This document shows positions 29,740 through 39,224 of a DNA stretch of 64,000 nucleotides, one piece after another (the first letter of the stretch is position 1; each line of letters begins with the position of its first letter). This DNA is from Paraburkholderia fungorum (GTDB lineage: Bacteria; Pseudomonadota; Gammaproteobacteria; Burkholderiales; Burkholderiaceae): contig NZ_MCAS01000006.1 in NCBI RefSeq assembly GCF_003610895.1, forward strand, positions 62,001-126,000, in the 5' to 3' direction. The position numbers and the translations under genes are program-made. Below the pieces are notes generated by a model that worked only from the letters and a program-made list of their open reading frames with translations, had not been told where the DNA came from and ran no database searches.

Positions 29740-29955
29740 TCGCGTAAGGCGGCAGGGCGCGGCGTTCGGCGGAAAGTGATCCGGGCGCGCAAAACCCCTT
29801 CGCGCCATCCGCGATTGAAAAGAAAGTTTGCAGAAGCGATCGGAAGCGGCACACAAGGCCGCGCATTTTGTTATAAACGGTCTGCGATTCGGGCGTGAGG
29901 CTTTGGCCCGTCCGGGTTGCACAAGTGAAAAAGAATCGACGCGAAAGGATTTGGG

Positions 29956-31077
29956 ATGAGTGAGCCGCAGCACCCGCAGCCGCAGGACACAGACGGAAAT
30001 GAAGGCCATCCGGCGCCGGTCGCTCGGGCGGTGGTGCAGCCTGTTACGCAGTCGGGCTCGGCGAGCTTTGACTCATTGGCAGCGGTGGGCGCGCGCTTGA
30101 CCCAATTGCGTGAATCGAAGGGCTGGACGATCGAAGACGTGTCGGCGCGTCTGAAGGTCTCCGTCATCAAGTTGCGTGCGCTCGAATCGGGTGACATCAG
30201 CCACTTGCCGGACACTACCTTCGCGCTTGGCGTGGTGCGCAGCTATGCAAAGATGCTTGGTGCCGATCCCACGCCGTTCACGCAGGCTTTGCGTCGCGAG
30301 AAGGGCGTGCCTGCACCGGATCTGTCGATGCCGGCGTCGTCCGGCAAGGATTTGCCGCGCGGCCGTGTATCGTTGTCGCTCGGCGGCAGCGGGCAGAAAA
30401 GCCGCTCGTGGCTATGGGGCATTGCGGCGGTCATCGTTGCGGTGATCGCGCTCGGCATGTGGCATACCAACGGCGGCGATTCGTCGGCGTGGCTTGCAAG
30501 GTTGAAGGCGAGCGCCAACGGCGCAACGGGTGGCGCGACCGGCGCATCGGGCGCGGTGGCTCAAGCTCAGACGGCCGGCTCCGACGCGGCAACGGATGAG
30601 GCTGCTTCCGCGCCGGACACGCAGGCCATCGCGGCGGATAACGCAGCGTCGGCCACGCCGATGCCCGCGCCGCTGGCAACCGGCACGGCGCCGTCATCCG
30701 CGCCGGCTGTTACGGCGGCAGCCGTTGCGCCGAAGGCCGGTTCGCAGGTCCCGGCTGCGGCGCCTGGCGCGAGCGCGCCGGTGGTCGCCACGACAGGCGC
30801 ATCGGACGCGGCGGCAACGCCTGCAGCGGGTGAGGCGATCGTCGCGTTGCGTGTGACTCAGGACAGTTGGTTTAGTGTGCGCGGCAAGGACGGCAAGGAA
30901 GTATTCTCCGGCCTCGTGCACGCAGGCGATACGAAAGAGGTGACGGGCGTGGCGCCGTTCAAGGTTACGGTCGGCAACAAGGCGGGTCTCGAGTCGCTTA
31001 CGCTCGACGGCCAGCCAGTCGATCCGTCGAAATATTCAGCAGCCAAGGGCAACGTGGCGCGCTTTGCGTTGCCTTGA
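29956..31077 (+). CDS. rodZ: RodZ-like cell-shape protein (HTH, TM, DUF4115)
   Basis: RodZ anchors MreB to the membrane and controls rod shape. The 373-residue protein shows an N-terminal helix-turn-helix of the Xre type (about residues 45-105, with GARLTQLRESKGWTIEDVS), one membrane helix near residues 150-170 (WLWGIAAVIVAVIALGMW), a long Ala/Pro/Thr linker of about 110 residues and a C-terminal beta domain (VALRVTQDSWFSVRGKDGKE... onwards), the DUF4115/RodZ C-terminal domain. In Pseudomonas a pilF gene precedes rodZ; here rlmN and rodZ are separated only by 216 bp without a gene. A terminator follows. Confidence 0.92.
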   Translation: MSEPQHPQPQDTDGNEGHPAPVARAVVQPVTQSGSASFDSLAAVGARLTQLRESKGWTIEDVSARLKVSVIKLRALESGDISHLPDTTFALGVVRSYAKMLGADPTPFTQALRREKGVPAPDLSMPASSGKDLPRGRVSLSLGGSGQKSRSWLWGIAAVIVAVIALGMWHTNGGDSSAWLARLKASANGATGGATGASGAVAQAQTAGSDAATDEAASAPDTQAIAADNAASATPMPAPLATGTAPSSAPAVTAAAVAPKAGSQVPAAAPGASAPVVATTGASDAAATPAAGEAIVALRVTQDSWFSVRGKDGKEVFSGLVHAGDTKEVTGVAPFKVTVGNKAGLESLTLDGQPVDPSKYSAAKGNVARFALP

Positions 31078-31091
31078 TATAGATACGGTAT

Positions 31092-31123
31092 GCGTCGCGG
31101 CCAACCGGGTCGCGACGCTTTTT
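31092..31123 (+). terminator. Intrinsic terminator between rodZ and ispG
   Basis: GCGTCGCG (31092-31099) pairs with CGCGACGC (31111-31118) around an 11-base loop, followed by TTTTT. It separates rodZ from ispG, which are usually drawn as one operon. Confidence 0.8.
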
Positions 31124-31177
31124 CAATTCAGGCGCCACGTTTTTTGTGTGGTGCATGCGGCGTAAATGGGTTTTTCG

Positions 31178-32482
31178 ATGCAATCCGAAGCTCAATCCCA
31201 ATCCAGTAGCAAGATCGTTTCAAACGAGCCGGTGTTCGGCGGCCACGCTGAGCGGCGCAGGTCGCACGCGGTCGACGTCCGTTGGGGCGGCCAGCTTGTC
31301 ACCATCGGCGGCGATGCGCCCGTGCGTGTCCAGTCGATGACGAACACCGACACCGCGGACGCGATCGGCACGGCGATCCAGATCAAGGAACTTGCCCAAG
31401 CCGGTTCGGAGCTGGTTCGTATCACGGTCAACACGCCGGAAGCCGCGGCAGCCGTGCCGGCGGTTCGCGAGCAGCTCGACCGCATGGGCGTGTCGGTGCC
31501 GCTCGTCGGCGATTTTCATTACAACGGCCATTTGCTGTTGCGCGATTACCCCGCGTGCGCAGAGTCGTTGTCGAAGTACCGGATCAATCCGGGCAATGTC
31601 GGCCACGGCGCGAAGCGCGACACGCAGTTCGCGCAGATGATCGAAGCGGCGGTGAAGTACGACAAGCCGGTGCGGATCGGCGTCAACTGGGGCAGCCTCG
31701 ACCAGGACCTGCTCGCGAAGATGATGGACGAAAATGCTGCGCGTTCCACGCCGTGGGAAGCGCAGAGCGTGATGTACGAGGCTTTGATCCAGTCGGCGAT
31801 CGGGTCGGCCGAGCGCGCTGTCGAAATTGGCTTGCCGCGCAACAAGATCATTCTGTCGTGCAAGGTCAGCGGCGTGCAGGATCTGATCGCGGTGTACCGT
31901 GAACTCGCCCGCCGTTGCGAATTCGCGCTTCATCTTGGCCTGACCGAAGCTGGCATGGGTTCGAAGGGCATCGTGGCGTCGACCGCTGCGTTGTCGGTGT
32001 TGCTGCAGCAAGGCATCGGCGACACGATCCGCATCTCGCTGACGCCGGAGCCGGGTGGCCCGCGCACCGGCGAAGTGATCGTCGGCCAGGAAATTCTGCA
32101 GACCATGGGTCTGCGCTCGTTCACGCCGATGGTGATCGCCTGCCCGGGCTGCGGCCGTACCACCAGCACGCTATTCCAGGAACTGGCCTCGCAAATCCAG
32201 ACCTATCTGCGCACGCAGATGCCGGTGTGGCGCGATCAGTATCCTGGCGTCGAAAAGATGCACGTGGCGGTGATGGGCTGTATCGTCAACGGTCCGGGCG
32301 AATCGAAGCAGGCGAATATCGGCATCAGCTTGCCGGGTTCTGGCGAAAATCCGGCTGCGCCGGTGTTCGTCGACGGCGAGAAGGTCAAGACGCTGCGTGG
32401 CGATAATATCGCGCAAGAATTCCAGCAAATCGTGAGTGACTACGTCGAGCGCCGCTATGGCCGCGCTGAAGCACTCAACTAA
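31178..32482 (+). CDS. ispG: (E)-4-hydroxy-3-methylbut-2-enyl-diphosphate synthase (flavodoxin)
   Basis: Iron-sulfur enzyme of the MEP pathway that reduces MEcPP to HMBPP for isoprenoid synthesis. The 434-residue protein has the TIM-barrel start ([20 protein letters not shown]) and the cluster cysteines in [13 protein letters not shown] and [12 protein letters not shown]. It is of the longer, proteobacterial type with an insertion relative to the 370-residue form. ATG 31178 (MQSEAQSQ) is chosen over ATG 31166; neither has a strong Shine-Dalgarno. hisS follows after 20 bp, so they are likely co-transcribed. Confidence 0.97.
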   Translation: MQSEAQSQSSSKIVSNEPVFGGHAERRRSHAVDVRWGGQLVTIGGDAPVRVQSMTNTDTADAIGTAIQIKELAQAGSELVRITVNTPEAAAAVPAVREQLDRMGVSVPLVGDFHYNGHLLLRDYPACAESLSKYRINPGNVGHGAKRDTQFAQMIEAAVKYDKPVRIGVNWGSLDQDLLAKMMDENAARSTPWEAQSVMYEALIQSAIGSAERAVEIGLPRNKIILSCKVSGVQDLIAVYRELARRCEFALHLGLTEAGMGSKGIVASTAALSVLLQQGIGDTIRISLTPEPGGPRTGEVIVGQEILQTMGLRSFTPMVIACPGCGRTTSTLFQELASQIQTYLRTQMPVWRDQYPGVEKMHVAVMGCIVNGPGESKQANIGISLPGSGENPAAPVFVDGEKVKTLRGDNIAQEFQQIVSDYVERRYGRAEALN

Positions 32483-32502
32483 ATACCGTCAATCGAAGAC
32501 AG

Positions 32503-33843
32503 ATGACTGAACAGAAGAAAAAGCTCGAAAAGCTGTCCGGCGTGAAGGGCATGAACGACATCCTTCCGCAGGAAGCCGGGCTGTGGGAATTTTTTGAAGC
32601 AACCGTCAAGTCGATGCTGCGTTCGTACGGATACCAGAATATTCGTACCCCGATCATCGAGCACACGCAGTTGTTCAAGCGCGGGATCGGCGAAGTGACC
32701 GATATCGTCGAGAAAGAAATGTACAGCTTCACCGACGCGTTGAACGGCGAAAATCTGACGATGCGCCCGGAAAACACCGCGGCTGTCGTGCGCGCGACGA
32801 TCGAGCACAACATGCTGTACGACGGTCCGAAGCGTCTGTGGTACATCGGTCCGATGTTCCGTCACGAGCGTCCGCAGCGCGGCCGCTACCGGCAGTTTCA
32901 CCAGGTCGGCGTCGAAGCATTGGGCTTCGCCGGCCCGGACGCCGACGCTGAAATCATCATGATGTGCCAGCGTTTGTGGGACGACCTCGGCTTGATCGGC
33001 ATCAAGCTCGAACTCAATTCGCTGGGTCTCGCAGAAGAGCGGGCGGCACATCGCGTCGAGTTGATCGCATACCTCGAAAAGCACATGGACGTGCTCGACG
33101 AAGAAGCCAAGCGCCGCCTGTACACGAACCCGTTGCGTGTGCTCGACACGAAAAATCCGGCGATGCAGGAAGTCGCGCAGAACGCGCCCAAGCTGATCGA
33201 TTTTCTCGGCGAAGAATCGCGCGCGCATTTCGAAGGCCTGCAGCGCATTCTGAAGGCGAACAACATTCCGTTCACGATCAATCCGCGTCTCGTGCGCGGT
33301 CTCGATTATTACAATCTGACCGTGTTCGAATGGGTGACGGACAAACTCGGCGCGCAAGGTACCGTGGCGGCCGGCGGCCGTTACGATCCGCTGATCGAAC
33401 AGCTCGGCGGCAAGCCGACGGGCGCGTGCGGTTGGGCAATGGGTGTCGAGCGTATCCTCGAGTTGCTGAAAGAAGAGCAACTCGTGCCGGAAGACGAAGG
33501 TTGCGATGTGTACGTGGTCCATCAGGGCGACGCGGCACGTGAGCAGGCCTTTATCATCGCCGAGCGTTTGCGCGATACGGGTCTCGACGTGATCCTGCAT
33601 TGCAGCGCGGATGGTCAGACGGCGAGCTTCAAGTCGCAGATGAAGCGCGCCGACGCAAGCGGTGCGGCCTTTGCGGTGGTGCTTGGCGAAGATGAGATCG
33701 CCAACGGCACGGTCGGCGTCAAACCGCTCCGTGATACAAGTTCTAACGGCGGTAAAAACGAGCAACATAACGTGCCCGCCGAAGACTTGACCGAATTTCT
33801 AATCAATGCGATGGTTGCAACCGCCGAAGACGGCGACGACTGA
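32503..33843 (+). CDS. hisS: Histidyl-tRNA synthetase
   Basis: Class II synthetase for tRNA-His, 446 residues. [17 protein letters not shown] is the usual N-terminus, [11 protein letters not shown] and [20 protein letters not shown] form motif 2, [15 protein letters not shown] is the histidine-specific motif and [15 protein letters not shown] plus GWAMGVERI form motif 3. The C-terminal anticodon-binding domain begins near [10 protein letters not shown]. It follows ispG by 20 bp. A paralogue lacking tRNA function, hisZ, lies at 41990. Confidence 0.98.
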   Translation: MTEQKKKLEKLSGVKGMNDILPQEAGLWEFFEATVKSMLRSYGYQNIRTPIIEHTQLFKRGIGEVTDIVEKEMYSFTDALNGENLTMRPENTAAVVRATIEHNMLYDGPKRLWYIGPMFRHERPQRGRYRQFHQVGVEALGFAGPDADAEIIMMCQRLWDDLGLIGIKLELNSLGLAEERAAHRVELIAYLEKHMDVLDEEAKRRLYTNPLRVLDTKNPAMQEVAQNAPKLIDFLGEESRAHFEGLQRILKANNIPFTINPRLVRGLDYYNLTVFEWVTDKLGAQGTVAAGGRYDPLIEQLGGKPTGACGWAMGVERILELLKEEQLVPEDEGCDVYVVHQGDAAREQAFIIAERLRDTGLDVILHCSADGQTASFKSQMKRADASGAAFAVVLGEDEIANGTVGVKPLRDTSSNGGKNEQHNVPAEDLTEFLINAMVATAEDGDD

Positions 33844-33921
33844 TCGCGATGTCGTCGAGCCGGTTGAGTGCCAATCAGGCTCGACACATACACGTATCCA
33901 GAATGAGGAAATCGCCGGGCG

Positions 33922-34551
33922 ATGAGTTACCACGACGAACAAGAATCGATTGAAAGTCTGAAGGCATGGTGGACGCAGTGGGGCAATGCCACCACGTGGA
34001 TCGTGCTGGTGGCATTGGTTGCCGCAGCCGGCTGGAACGGCTGGAATTTCTGGCAGCGGCGTCAGGCGGCGGAAGCCGCGGTGCTGTACGACCAGGTGCA
34101 GCAAGCGGTGGCATCGGGTGACAAGGCGAAGATCACGCGCGTCGCCACCGATATGGAAGACAAGTTCAGCGGCACCGCGTATGCGCAGATGACCGCGCTG
34201 GGCGCAGCCAAGGCGCTGTACGCCGCGGGTGACGAAGCCGCCGCGAAAGCGCAGTTGCAATGGACCATCGATCACGCCAAAGACGACGAGTTCAAGCAGA
34301 TTGCCAAGCTGCGTCTGGCTTCGCTGCTGCTCGACGACAAGGCTTACGACCAGGGCCTCGCACTGCTCGCCGAACCGCAATCCGACGCGTTCAAGGGCAT
34401 TGTGGCGAATGGCCGCGGTGACCTGCTCGCTGCACAAGGTAAGCGTGACGATGCACGCGCGGCCTATAAGCTCGCGCTTGATTCGCTGTCGAAAAACGAT
34501 AGCTCGGCTCGCCAGTTGATTCAGTTCAAGCTGGACGCGCTGGGCGGCTAA
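33922..34551 (+). CDS. YfgM-family tetratricopeptide-like membrane protein
   Basis: A 209-residue single-span membrane protein: a short cytoplasmic start MSYHDEQESIESLKAWWTQW, one transmembrane helix at about residues 23-41, and a helical periplasmic domain with TPR-like repeats. This matches YfgM, an ancillary subunit of the SecYEG/PpiD translocon site in E. coli, encoded there also between hisS and bamB. The family call rests on layout and context as well as the conserved N-terminus. Start ATG 33922, 78 bp after hisS. Confidence 0.9.
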   Translation: MSYHDEQESIESLKAWWTQWGNATTWIVLVALVAAAGWNGWNFWQRRQAAEAAVLYDQVQQAVASGDKAKITRVATDMEDKFSGTAYAQMTALGAAKALYAAGDEAAAKAQLQWTIDHAKDDEFKQIAKLRLASLLLDDKAYDQGLALLAEPQSDAFKGIVANGRGDLLAAQGKRDDARAAYKLALDSLSKNDSSARQLIQFKLDALGG

Positions 34552-34626
34552 TCGCCGCATGCAGCGCGCCGCATGTAACGACCAACCGGTCTCCTTTAAT
34601 TAATTTCCTGAATGCTTCGTCCACCG

Positions 34627-35772
34627 ATGAATCTGCTGAAACGTTACGCTGTGCCCGTTGCCTGTGCGATGACCGTCCTCACCATGGCGGCTTGCTCATC
34701 CACGAAAGACGAGCGCCGCGTGCCGACGCCGCTCACCGAGTTCAAACCCGTGCTCGACGTGCAGCAGGCGTGGAAGGCCAGCGTGGGCAAGGCGGGGCGT
34801 TACCTGTTCGCTCCAGTCGCGGTCGGCAACGCGGTGTACGCGGCCGGCGCGAACGGCTCGGTTGCGAAGATCGATGCGCAAACCGGCCAGGACGTCTGGC
34901 GCGTCAAGCTGCATGACGACCTCTCGGCAGGTGTCGGCAGCGACGGCACGCTCACAGCGGTTGGCGGCCTGAAGGGCGACGTCTACGTGCTCGGTGCTGA
35001 CGGCAAGCAATTGTGGACTGCCAAGGCGCCCGGCGAAATCATCTCGCCGCCGCTGGTCGGCAACGGCCTCGTGGTGGTGCGCACGGTCGACGGTCAGATC
35101 GTTGCCTTCAATGCGCAAACCGGTGAGCAGAAGTGGAACTACCGTAACCGCGCGGTGCCGCTCAACCTGCGCGTCTCGTCGGGTATGACGTTCGCGGGTG
35201 ACGCGGCTGTTCTGGCAGGTTTCCCGGGCGGCGCGTTCGCCGCGATCAATCTGCAGACCGGCGACAACTACTGGCAGACGCCGGTGTCGTATCCGAAGGG
35301 CGTGACGGAGGTGGAGCGTATCAATGACGTGACCGGTCCGCCCACCCTGGTCGGCTCGCAAACCTGTGCCGTGACGTTCCAGGGCCAGATTGGCTGCTTC
35401 GACGCAAACTCTGGCCGCGCGCTGTGGGAAAAGGCGTTCTCGAGCACGAGCGGCCTGGCGCAGGACGACCGCGCCGTGGTGGCGGCCGACGACTGGTCGG
35501 TGGTGTCGGCATTCGACGCCACCAACGGCGCGCCGCTGTGGAAGAACGACAAGCTGAAGAACCGTGACCTCAGCGTCCCGTTCATCCTGGGTCACGCGGC
35601 TGTGCTGGGCGACTATCAGGGTTACGTGCACTTCCTGTCGCGCGACGACGGCACGCTCGTGGCCCGTATGAAGACCGACGGCAGCGCGATTACCGCGGCG
35701 CCGGTGCTGGCCGGTGAAACGCTGGTCGTGCAAACGCACGACGGCGACCTGTACGGCTACCGCCCGCGTTAA
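34627..35772 (+). CDS. bamB: Outer membrane assembly lipoprotein BamB
   Basis: Lipoprotein subunit of the BAM complex, an eight-bladed beta-propeller that binds BamA. The signal peptide MNLLKRYAVPVACAMTVLTM leads to lipobox MAAC. PQQ-like blade motifs recur, for example GSVAKIDAQTGQDVWR, GQIVAFNAQTGEQKWNYR and QIGCFDANSGRALWEK. The 381-residue size is normal. ATG 34627 is preferred over ATG 34612 for signal-peptide length; neither has a strong Shine-Dalgarno. A terminator follows. Confidence 0.95.
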   Translation: MNLLKRYAVPVACAMTVLTMAACSSTKDERRVPTPLTEFKPVLDVQQAWKASVGKAGRYLFAPVAVGNAVYAAGANGSVAKIDAQTGQDVWRVKLHDDLSAGVGSDGTLTAVGGLKGDVYVLGADGKQLWTAKAPGEIISPPLVGNGLVVVRTVDGQIVAFNAQTGEQKWNYRNRAVPLNLRVSSGMTFAGDAAVLAGFPGGAFAAINLQTGDNYWQTPVSYPKGVTEVERINDVTGPPTLVGSQTCAVTFQGQIGCFDANSGRALWEKAFSSTSGLAQDDRAVVAADDWSVVSAFDATNGAPLWKNDKLKNRDLSVPFILGHAAVLGDYQGYVHFLSRDDGTLVARMKTDGSAITAAPVLAGETLVVQTHDGDLYGYRPR

Positions 35773-35796
35773 TCGCGCAGGCAAATAAGTAGTGAG

Positions 35797-35831
35797 GCGT
35801 GCAGGCCGGCTTTGCCGGCCGCACGCGTTTT
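35797..35831 (+). terminator. Intrinsic terminator after bamB
   Basis: GCGTGC-A-GGCCGGC (35797-35810) pairs with GCCGGCC-GCACGC (35814-35826) around a TTT loop with one bulged A, followed by GTTTTTG. It ends the ispG-hisS-yfgM-bamB unit. Confidence 0.85.
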
Positions 35832-36187
35832 TGTGGTGCAGCAGCTTAACTAGAAGAATTCCGCCGGACTGGCTGGTCCGGCAAGTCGGATCAGAAACGG
35901 CCCATGTGGCCATCGGTGGCTGCTTGCGGCGCCACCTTCGACGGCATCGCTGAGAATCGTACCGAACTGGCGTGCGAGCCGTTGAGCAAGAAAGACTGAA
36001 CCTGGCGGCCCATTGGCGCCGCCCCATACAGCCAAACTCTCGTCCGCCCGGGTGCGCATATTTGCAGCACATCCGGGACTGGCCGAATTCGTGATAATTT
36101 TCGTCAAACGCTGCCGTGTAGCGGCCGCATGGCGTCGCTACGCGGGCGGTCGATTTCGATCCCGCGTTTCACCGTGAACAACATCTG
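35832..36187. other. Intergenic region before der (about 360 bp, no gene seen)
   Basis: Between the bamB terminator and der. A minus-strand frame of 85 codons at 35850-36107 is open but has no recognisable features. GATAAT at 36093-36098 could be a -10 for der, without a clear -35. I see no other structure. Confidence 0.5.
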
Positions 36188-37525
36188 ATGAAACCCGTTA
36201 TTGCCCTGGTTGGGCGCCCCAATGTGGGGAAATCCACGCTATTCAACCGTCTCACGCGTACGCGTGACGCGCTGGTTGCCGACCTGCCCGGTCTCACCCG
36301 CGATCGCCACTATGGCGAAGGTCGCGCCGGCGACCGGCCGTATCTGGTCGTCGATACCGGCGGTTTCGAGCCGGTCGCGAAAGACGGCATCTTGCACGAG
36401 ATGGCGCGTCAAACCCGCCAGGCGGTCGAAGAATCGGACATCGTCGTGTTTATCGTCGACGGCCGCAACGGTCTCGCACCGCAAGACAAGACGATCGCCG
36501 ACTACCTGCGTAAGGTCGGCCGGCCGATCTTCCTCGTCGTCAACAAGGCGGAGGGGATGAAGTACAGCACGGTGGCGGCCGACTTCTACGAACTCGGTCT
36601 TGGCGACCCGCGCGCGATTTCCGCGGCGCACGGCGACGGCGTCACTGAAATGATCAACGAGGCACTCGGCGTCGCGTACGCCGGGCAGCCGGAAGAGAGC
36701 GACGAGGAGAAGAAGGCGCACGGCGTGAAGATTGCGATCGTGGGCCGGCCGAACGTCGGCAAGTCGACCTTGATCAATGCGCTGGTGGGTGAGGAGCGCG
36801 TGATCGCGTTCGACATGCCGGGCACCACGCGCGATTCGATCTACGTCGACTTCGAACGTCAGGGCAAGCCGTACACGCTGATCGACACAGCCGGGTTGCG
36901 CCGCCGCGGCAAGGTGTTCGAAGCGATCGAGAAATTCTCGGTGGTGAAAACGCTGCAGGCGATTTCGGATGCGAACGTCGTGATCCTGTTGCTCGATGCG
37001 CGTCAGGACATCTCGGAGCAGGACGCGCACATTGCCGGCTTCGTGGTCGAGCAGGGGCGCGCGCTGGTGGTGGGCGTGAACAAATGGGACGGCCTCGATC
37101 CGCATGTGCGCGACCGCACCAAGGCGGACATCGAGCGCAAACTAAAATTTCTCGACTTCGCCAAATTCCACTTCATTTCCGCTGCGGAACAGACCGGAAT
37201 CGGCCCGCTGATGCGCTCGGTCGACGACGCCTACAAGGCTGCCATGACCAAGCTGCCGACGCCCAAGCTGACGCGCGCGCTGATCGAGGCGGTGGAGTTC
37301 CAGCAACCGCGCCGACGCGGTCCGGTGCGCCCGAAACTGCGTTACGCGCACCAGGGCGGACAGAATCCGCCGATCATCGTGATTCACGGAAATGCGCTCG
37401 ATGCGATCACCGAAACGTACAAACGCTACCTCGAAAACCGCTTCAGGGAAACTTTCAAGCTGACAGGGACTCCATTGCGCATAGAGTTCAGATCGTCGAC
37501 GAACCCTTACGCGGACAAAGGCTGA
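36188..37525 (+). CDS. der: Ribosome biogenesis GTPase Der (EngA)
   Basis: Essential GTPase for 50S subunit assembly, with two tandem G domains. The first P-loop is [12 protein letters not shown] near residue 8 and the second [12 protein letters not shown] near residue 188, each with DTAG/DTGG switch II ([21 protein letters not shown]) and NKxD motifs ([16 protein letters not shown]). The C-terminal KH-like domain ([24 protein letters not shown]) ends the 445-residue protein. The order bamB-der matches E. coli; hfq follows after 155 bp. Confidence 0.97.
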   Translation: MKPVIALVGRPNVGKSTLFNRLTRTRDALVADLPGLTRDRHYGEGRAGDRPYLVVDTGGFEPVAKDGILHEMARQTRQAVEESDIVVFIVDGRNGLAPQDKTIADYLRKVGRPIFLVVNKAEGMKYSTVAADFYELGLGDPRAISAAHGDGVTEMINEALGVAYAGQPEESDEEKKAHGVKIAIVGRPNVGKSTLINALVGEERVIAFDMPGTTRDSIYVDFERQGKPYTLIDTAGLRRRGKVFEAIEKFSVVKTLQAISDANVVILLLDARQDISEQDAHIAGFVVEQGRALVVGVNKWDGLDPHVRDRTKADIERKLKFLDFAKFHFISAAEQTGIGPLMRSVDDAYKAAMTKLPTPKLTRALIEAVEFQQPRRRGPVRPKLRYAHQGGQNPPIIVIHGNALDAITETYKRYLENRFRETFKLTGTPLRIEFRSSTNPYADKG

Positions 37526-37600
37526 AATCCAGGCTGAAACCCGCGTGCGTGCTGGGTTTGGCCGCGAGGGCCGCCTGCTCGCGCAGAAATGAAAATCGGC

Positions 37601-37606
37601 TATAGT
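37601..37606 (+). promoter_or_regulatory. -10-like TATAGT upstream of hfq
   Basis: TATAGT lies 74 bp before the hfq ATG in the 155-bp gap after der. No convincing -35 is seen at standard spacing. Confidence 0.35.
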
Positions 37607-37680
37607 GTAGCGGTTGGCGACGGATCCCTTTTTCCTTCGTCGTCAATTCAGTCAACCTGCAAAAAAATACGGAGTTTGCT

Positions 37681-37917
37681 ATGAGCAACAAAGGGCAATT
37701 GTTACAAGACCCGTTTTTGAACGCACTGCGTAAAGAGCATGTGCCGGTGTCGATCTACTTGGTCAACGGCATCAAGCTTCAAGGGAACATCGAATCGTTC
37801 GACCAGTACGTCGTGTTGCTCCGGAATACGGTCACCCAGATGGTTTACAAGCACGCCATTTCGACTGTCGTGCCTGCCCGTCCGGTGAATTTCCACCCGG
37901 ATTCCGAACAGTCCTAA
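37681..37917 (+). CDS. hfq: RNA chaperone Hfq
   Basis: Hexameric Sm-like protein that pairs small RNAs with mRNAs. The 78-residue protein starts [20 protein letters not shown] and has Sm1 ([20 protein letters not shown]) and Sm2 (YKHAIS) motifs with the conserved rim and proximal-site residues. The C-terminal tail is short ([14 protein letters not shown]) compared with E. coli's 102-residue Hfq. CGGAG precedes the ATG. It opens the hfq-hflX-hflK-hflC series found in many proteobacteria. Confidence 0.98.
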   Translation: MSNKGQLLQDPFLNALRKEHVPVSIYLVNGIKLQGNIESFDQYVVLLRNTVTQMVYKHAISTVVPARPVNFHPDSEQS

Positions 37918-37974
37918 CCCCCGTCGCGGCCGGCGTAGCGTCGCCCGTTGGCGATAACTCCCGGCCGCCTCATT

Positions 37975-39162
37975 TTGATACCGTCCAATTTGATCAATGC
38001 AGCGCTTGTCGGCATCGACTTCGGTAAGATCGATTTCGAAGCCAGTCTGGAAGAACTCAGCCTGCTCGCGCAAAGCGCGGGCGCGAACCCCTTAGTCACC
38101 CTCACGGGGCGCCGGTCCAGTCCCGATGCCAAGATGTTCGTCGGCAGCGGCAAGGCCGAAGAACTGCGTCTTGCCTGTGAGGCGAACGACATCGAGCTCG
38201 TCATTTTCAATCACGCTCTCGCCCCTGCGCAGCAGCGCAATCTGGAGCAGGCGCTTAATCGCCGCGTGATTGATCGCACGAGCCTCATCCTCGATATTTT
38301 TGCGCAGCGCGCCCGCAGCCACGAAGGCAAGTTGCAGGTGGAGCTCGCGCAATTGCAGTATCTATCGACGCGGCTAATCCGCGCATGGACCCACCTTGAA
38401 CGCCAGAAAGGCGGTATCGGCTTGCGCGGCCCAGGCGAAACGCAGCTCGAAACCGACCGCCGTTTGATCGGCGAGCGCATCAAGGCGCTCAAGACGCGGC
38501 TCGAGAAACTGCGCCGTCAGCACGGCACGCAGCGCCGCGCGCGCAGCCGTAATCAGACCATGTCCGTGTCGCTCGTCGGCTATACGAACGCGGGCAAGTC
38601 GACGCTTTTCAATGCGCTGACAAAGGCCCAGGCGTACGCCGCCGACCAGCTGTTCGCCACGCTGGATACCACGTCGCGCCGCGTCTATCTGGGCGACGAG
38701 GCCGGCCAGGTGGTGGTGTCGGACACGGTCGGTTTCATTCGCGAATTGCCTCACCAACTGGTGGCGGCTTTCCGCGCCACGCTCGAGGAAACCATTCACG
38801 CCGATCTCCTGCTGCATGTGGTCGACGCGTCGAGCGCCGTACGCCTCGATCAGATCGACCAGGTGAACGAGGTGTTGCACGCAATCGGTGCGGACACGAT
38901 CCGTCAGGTGCTGGTCTTCAACAAGATCGACGCCGTACCGGAGCTGGCGGCGCGTGGCGACACGGTCGAGCGGGATGAGTATGGTAATATTTCGCGCGTC
39001 TTTTTGAGCGCGCGCACGGGGCAAGGGCTGGATACATTGCGCGCTGCCATCGCTGAAATCGCTACTGCCGAACCTCTCTCCGATACGCTGGTCGATCTGT
39101 CGGAAGAAGACCGGTCGGCGGCACCGCGCGAGGACCGTAAGGTCCCAGAACTCGGGCACTGA
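37975..39162 (+). CDS. hflX: Ribosome-associated GTPase HflX
   Basis: Obg-related GTPase that splits stalled ribosomes under stress. The protein (about 395 residues) has the N-terminal HflX domain, the glycine-rich signature GGIGLRGPGETQLETDRR, and a G domain with GYTNAGKSTLFN, DTVGFIRELPH and NKID. The start is uncertain: the frame is open from TTG 37948, TTG 37975 gives an N-terminus close to relatives (..NLINAALVGIDFG), and no candidate has a clear Shine-Dalgarno. The gap to hfq is under 60 bp either way, so they are probably coupled. Confidence 0.95.
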   Translation: MIPSNLINAALVGIDFGKIDFEASLEELSLLAQSAGANPLVTLTGRRSSPDAKMFVGSGKAEELRLACEANDIELVIFNHALAPAQQRNLEQALNRRVIDRTSLILDIFAQRARSHEGKLQVELAQLQYLSTRLIRAWTHLERQKGGIGLRGPGETQLETDRRLIGERIKALKTRLEKLRRQHGTQRRARSRNQTMSVSLVGYTNAGKSTLFNALTKAQAYAADQLFATLDTTSRRVYLGDEAGQVVVSDTVGFIRELPHQLVAAFRATLEETIHADLLLHVVDASSAVRLDQIDQVNEVLHAIGADTIRQVLVFNKIDAVPELAARGDTVERDEYGNISRVFLSARTGQGLDTLRAAIAEIATAEPLSDTLVDLSEEDRSAAPREDRKVPELGH

Positions 39163-39224
39163 CCCGCTCCAATTGCACTGACCCGCTGTCTACTCTGGTG
39201 AACGAACACAGGTGAACGATTACA
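39156..39224 (+). repeat. Two short tandem duplications at the hflX/hflK junction
   Basis: GCACTGACCCGCT occurs at 39156-39168 and again at 39175-39187, perfect and 19 bp apart; the first copy contains the hflX stop. GGTGAACGAACACA (39197-39210) is followed immediately by GGTGAACGATTACA (39211-39224), 12 of 14 identical; the second copy contains the hflK start. The junction thus seems to have grown by slippage. Confidence 0.85.

Noticed and set aside
27937..30009. 690-codon minus-strand open frame opposite ndk and rlmN
   Set aside because: Antisense to two clear conserved genes; Arg/His/Ala-rich shadow of high-GC codon use with no domain.
35850..36107. 85-codon minus-strand frame in the bamB-der gap
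   Set aside because: No Shine-Dalgarno, no motif, length expected by chance at this GC content.
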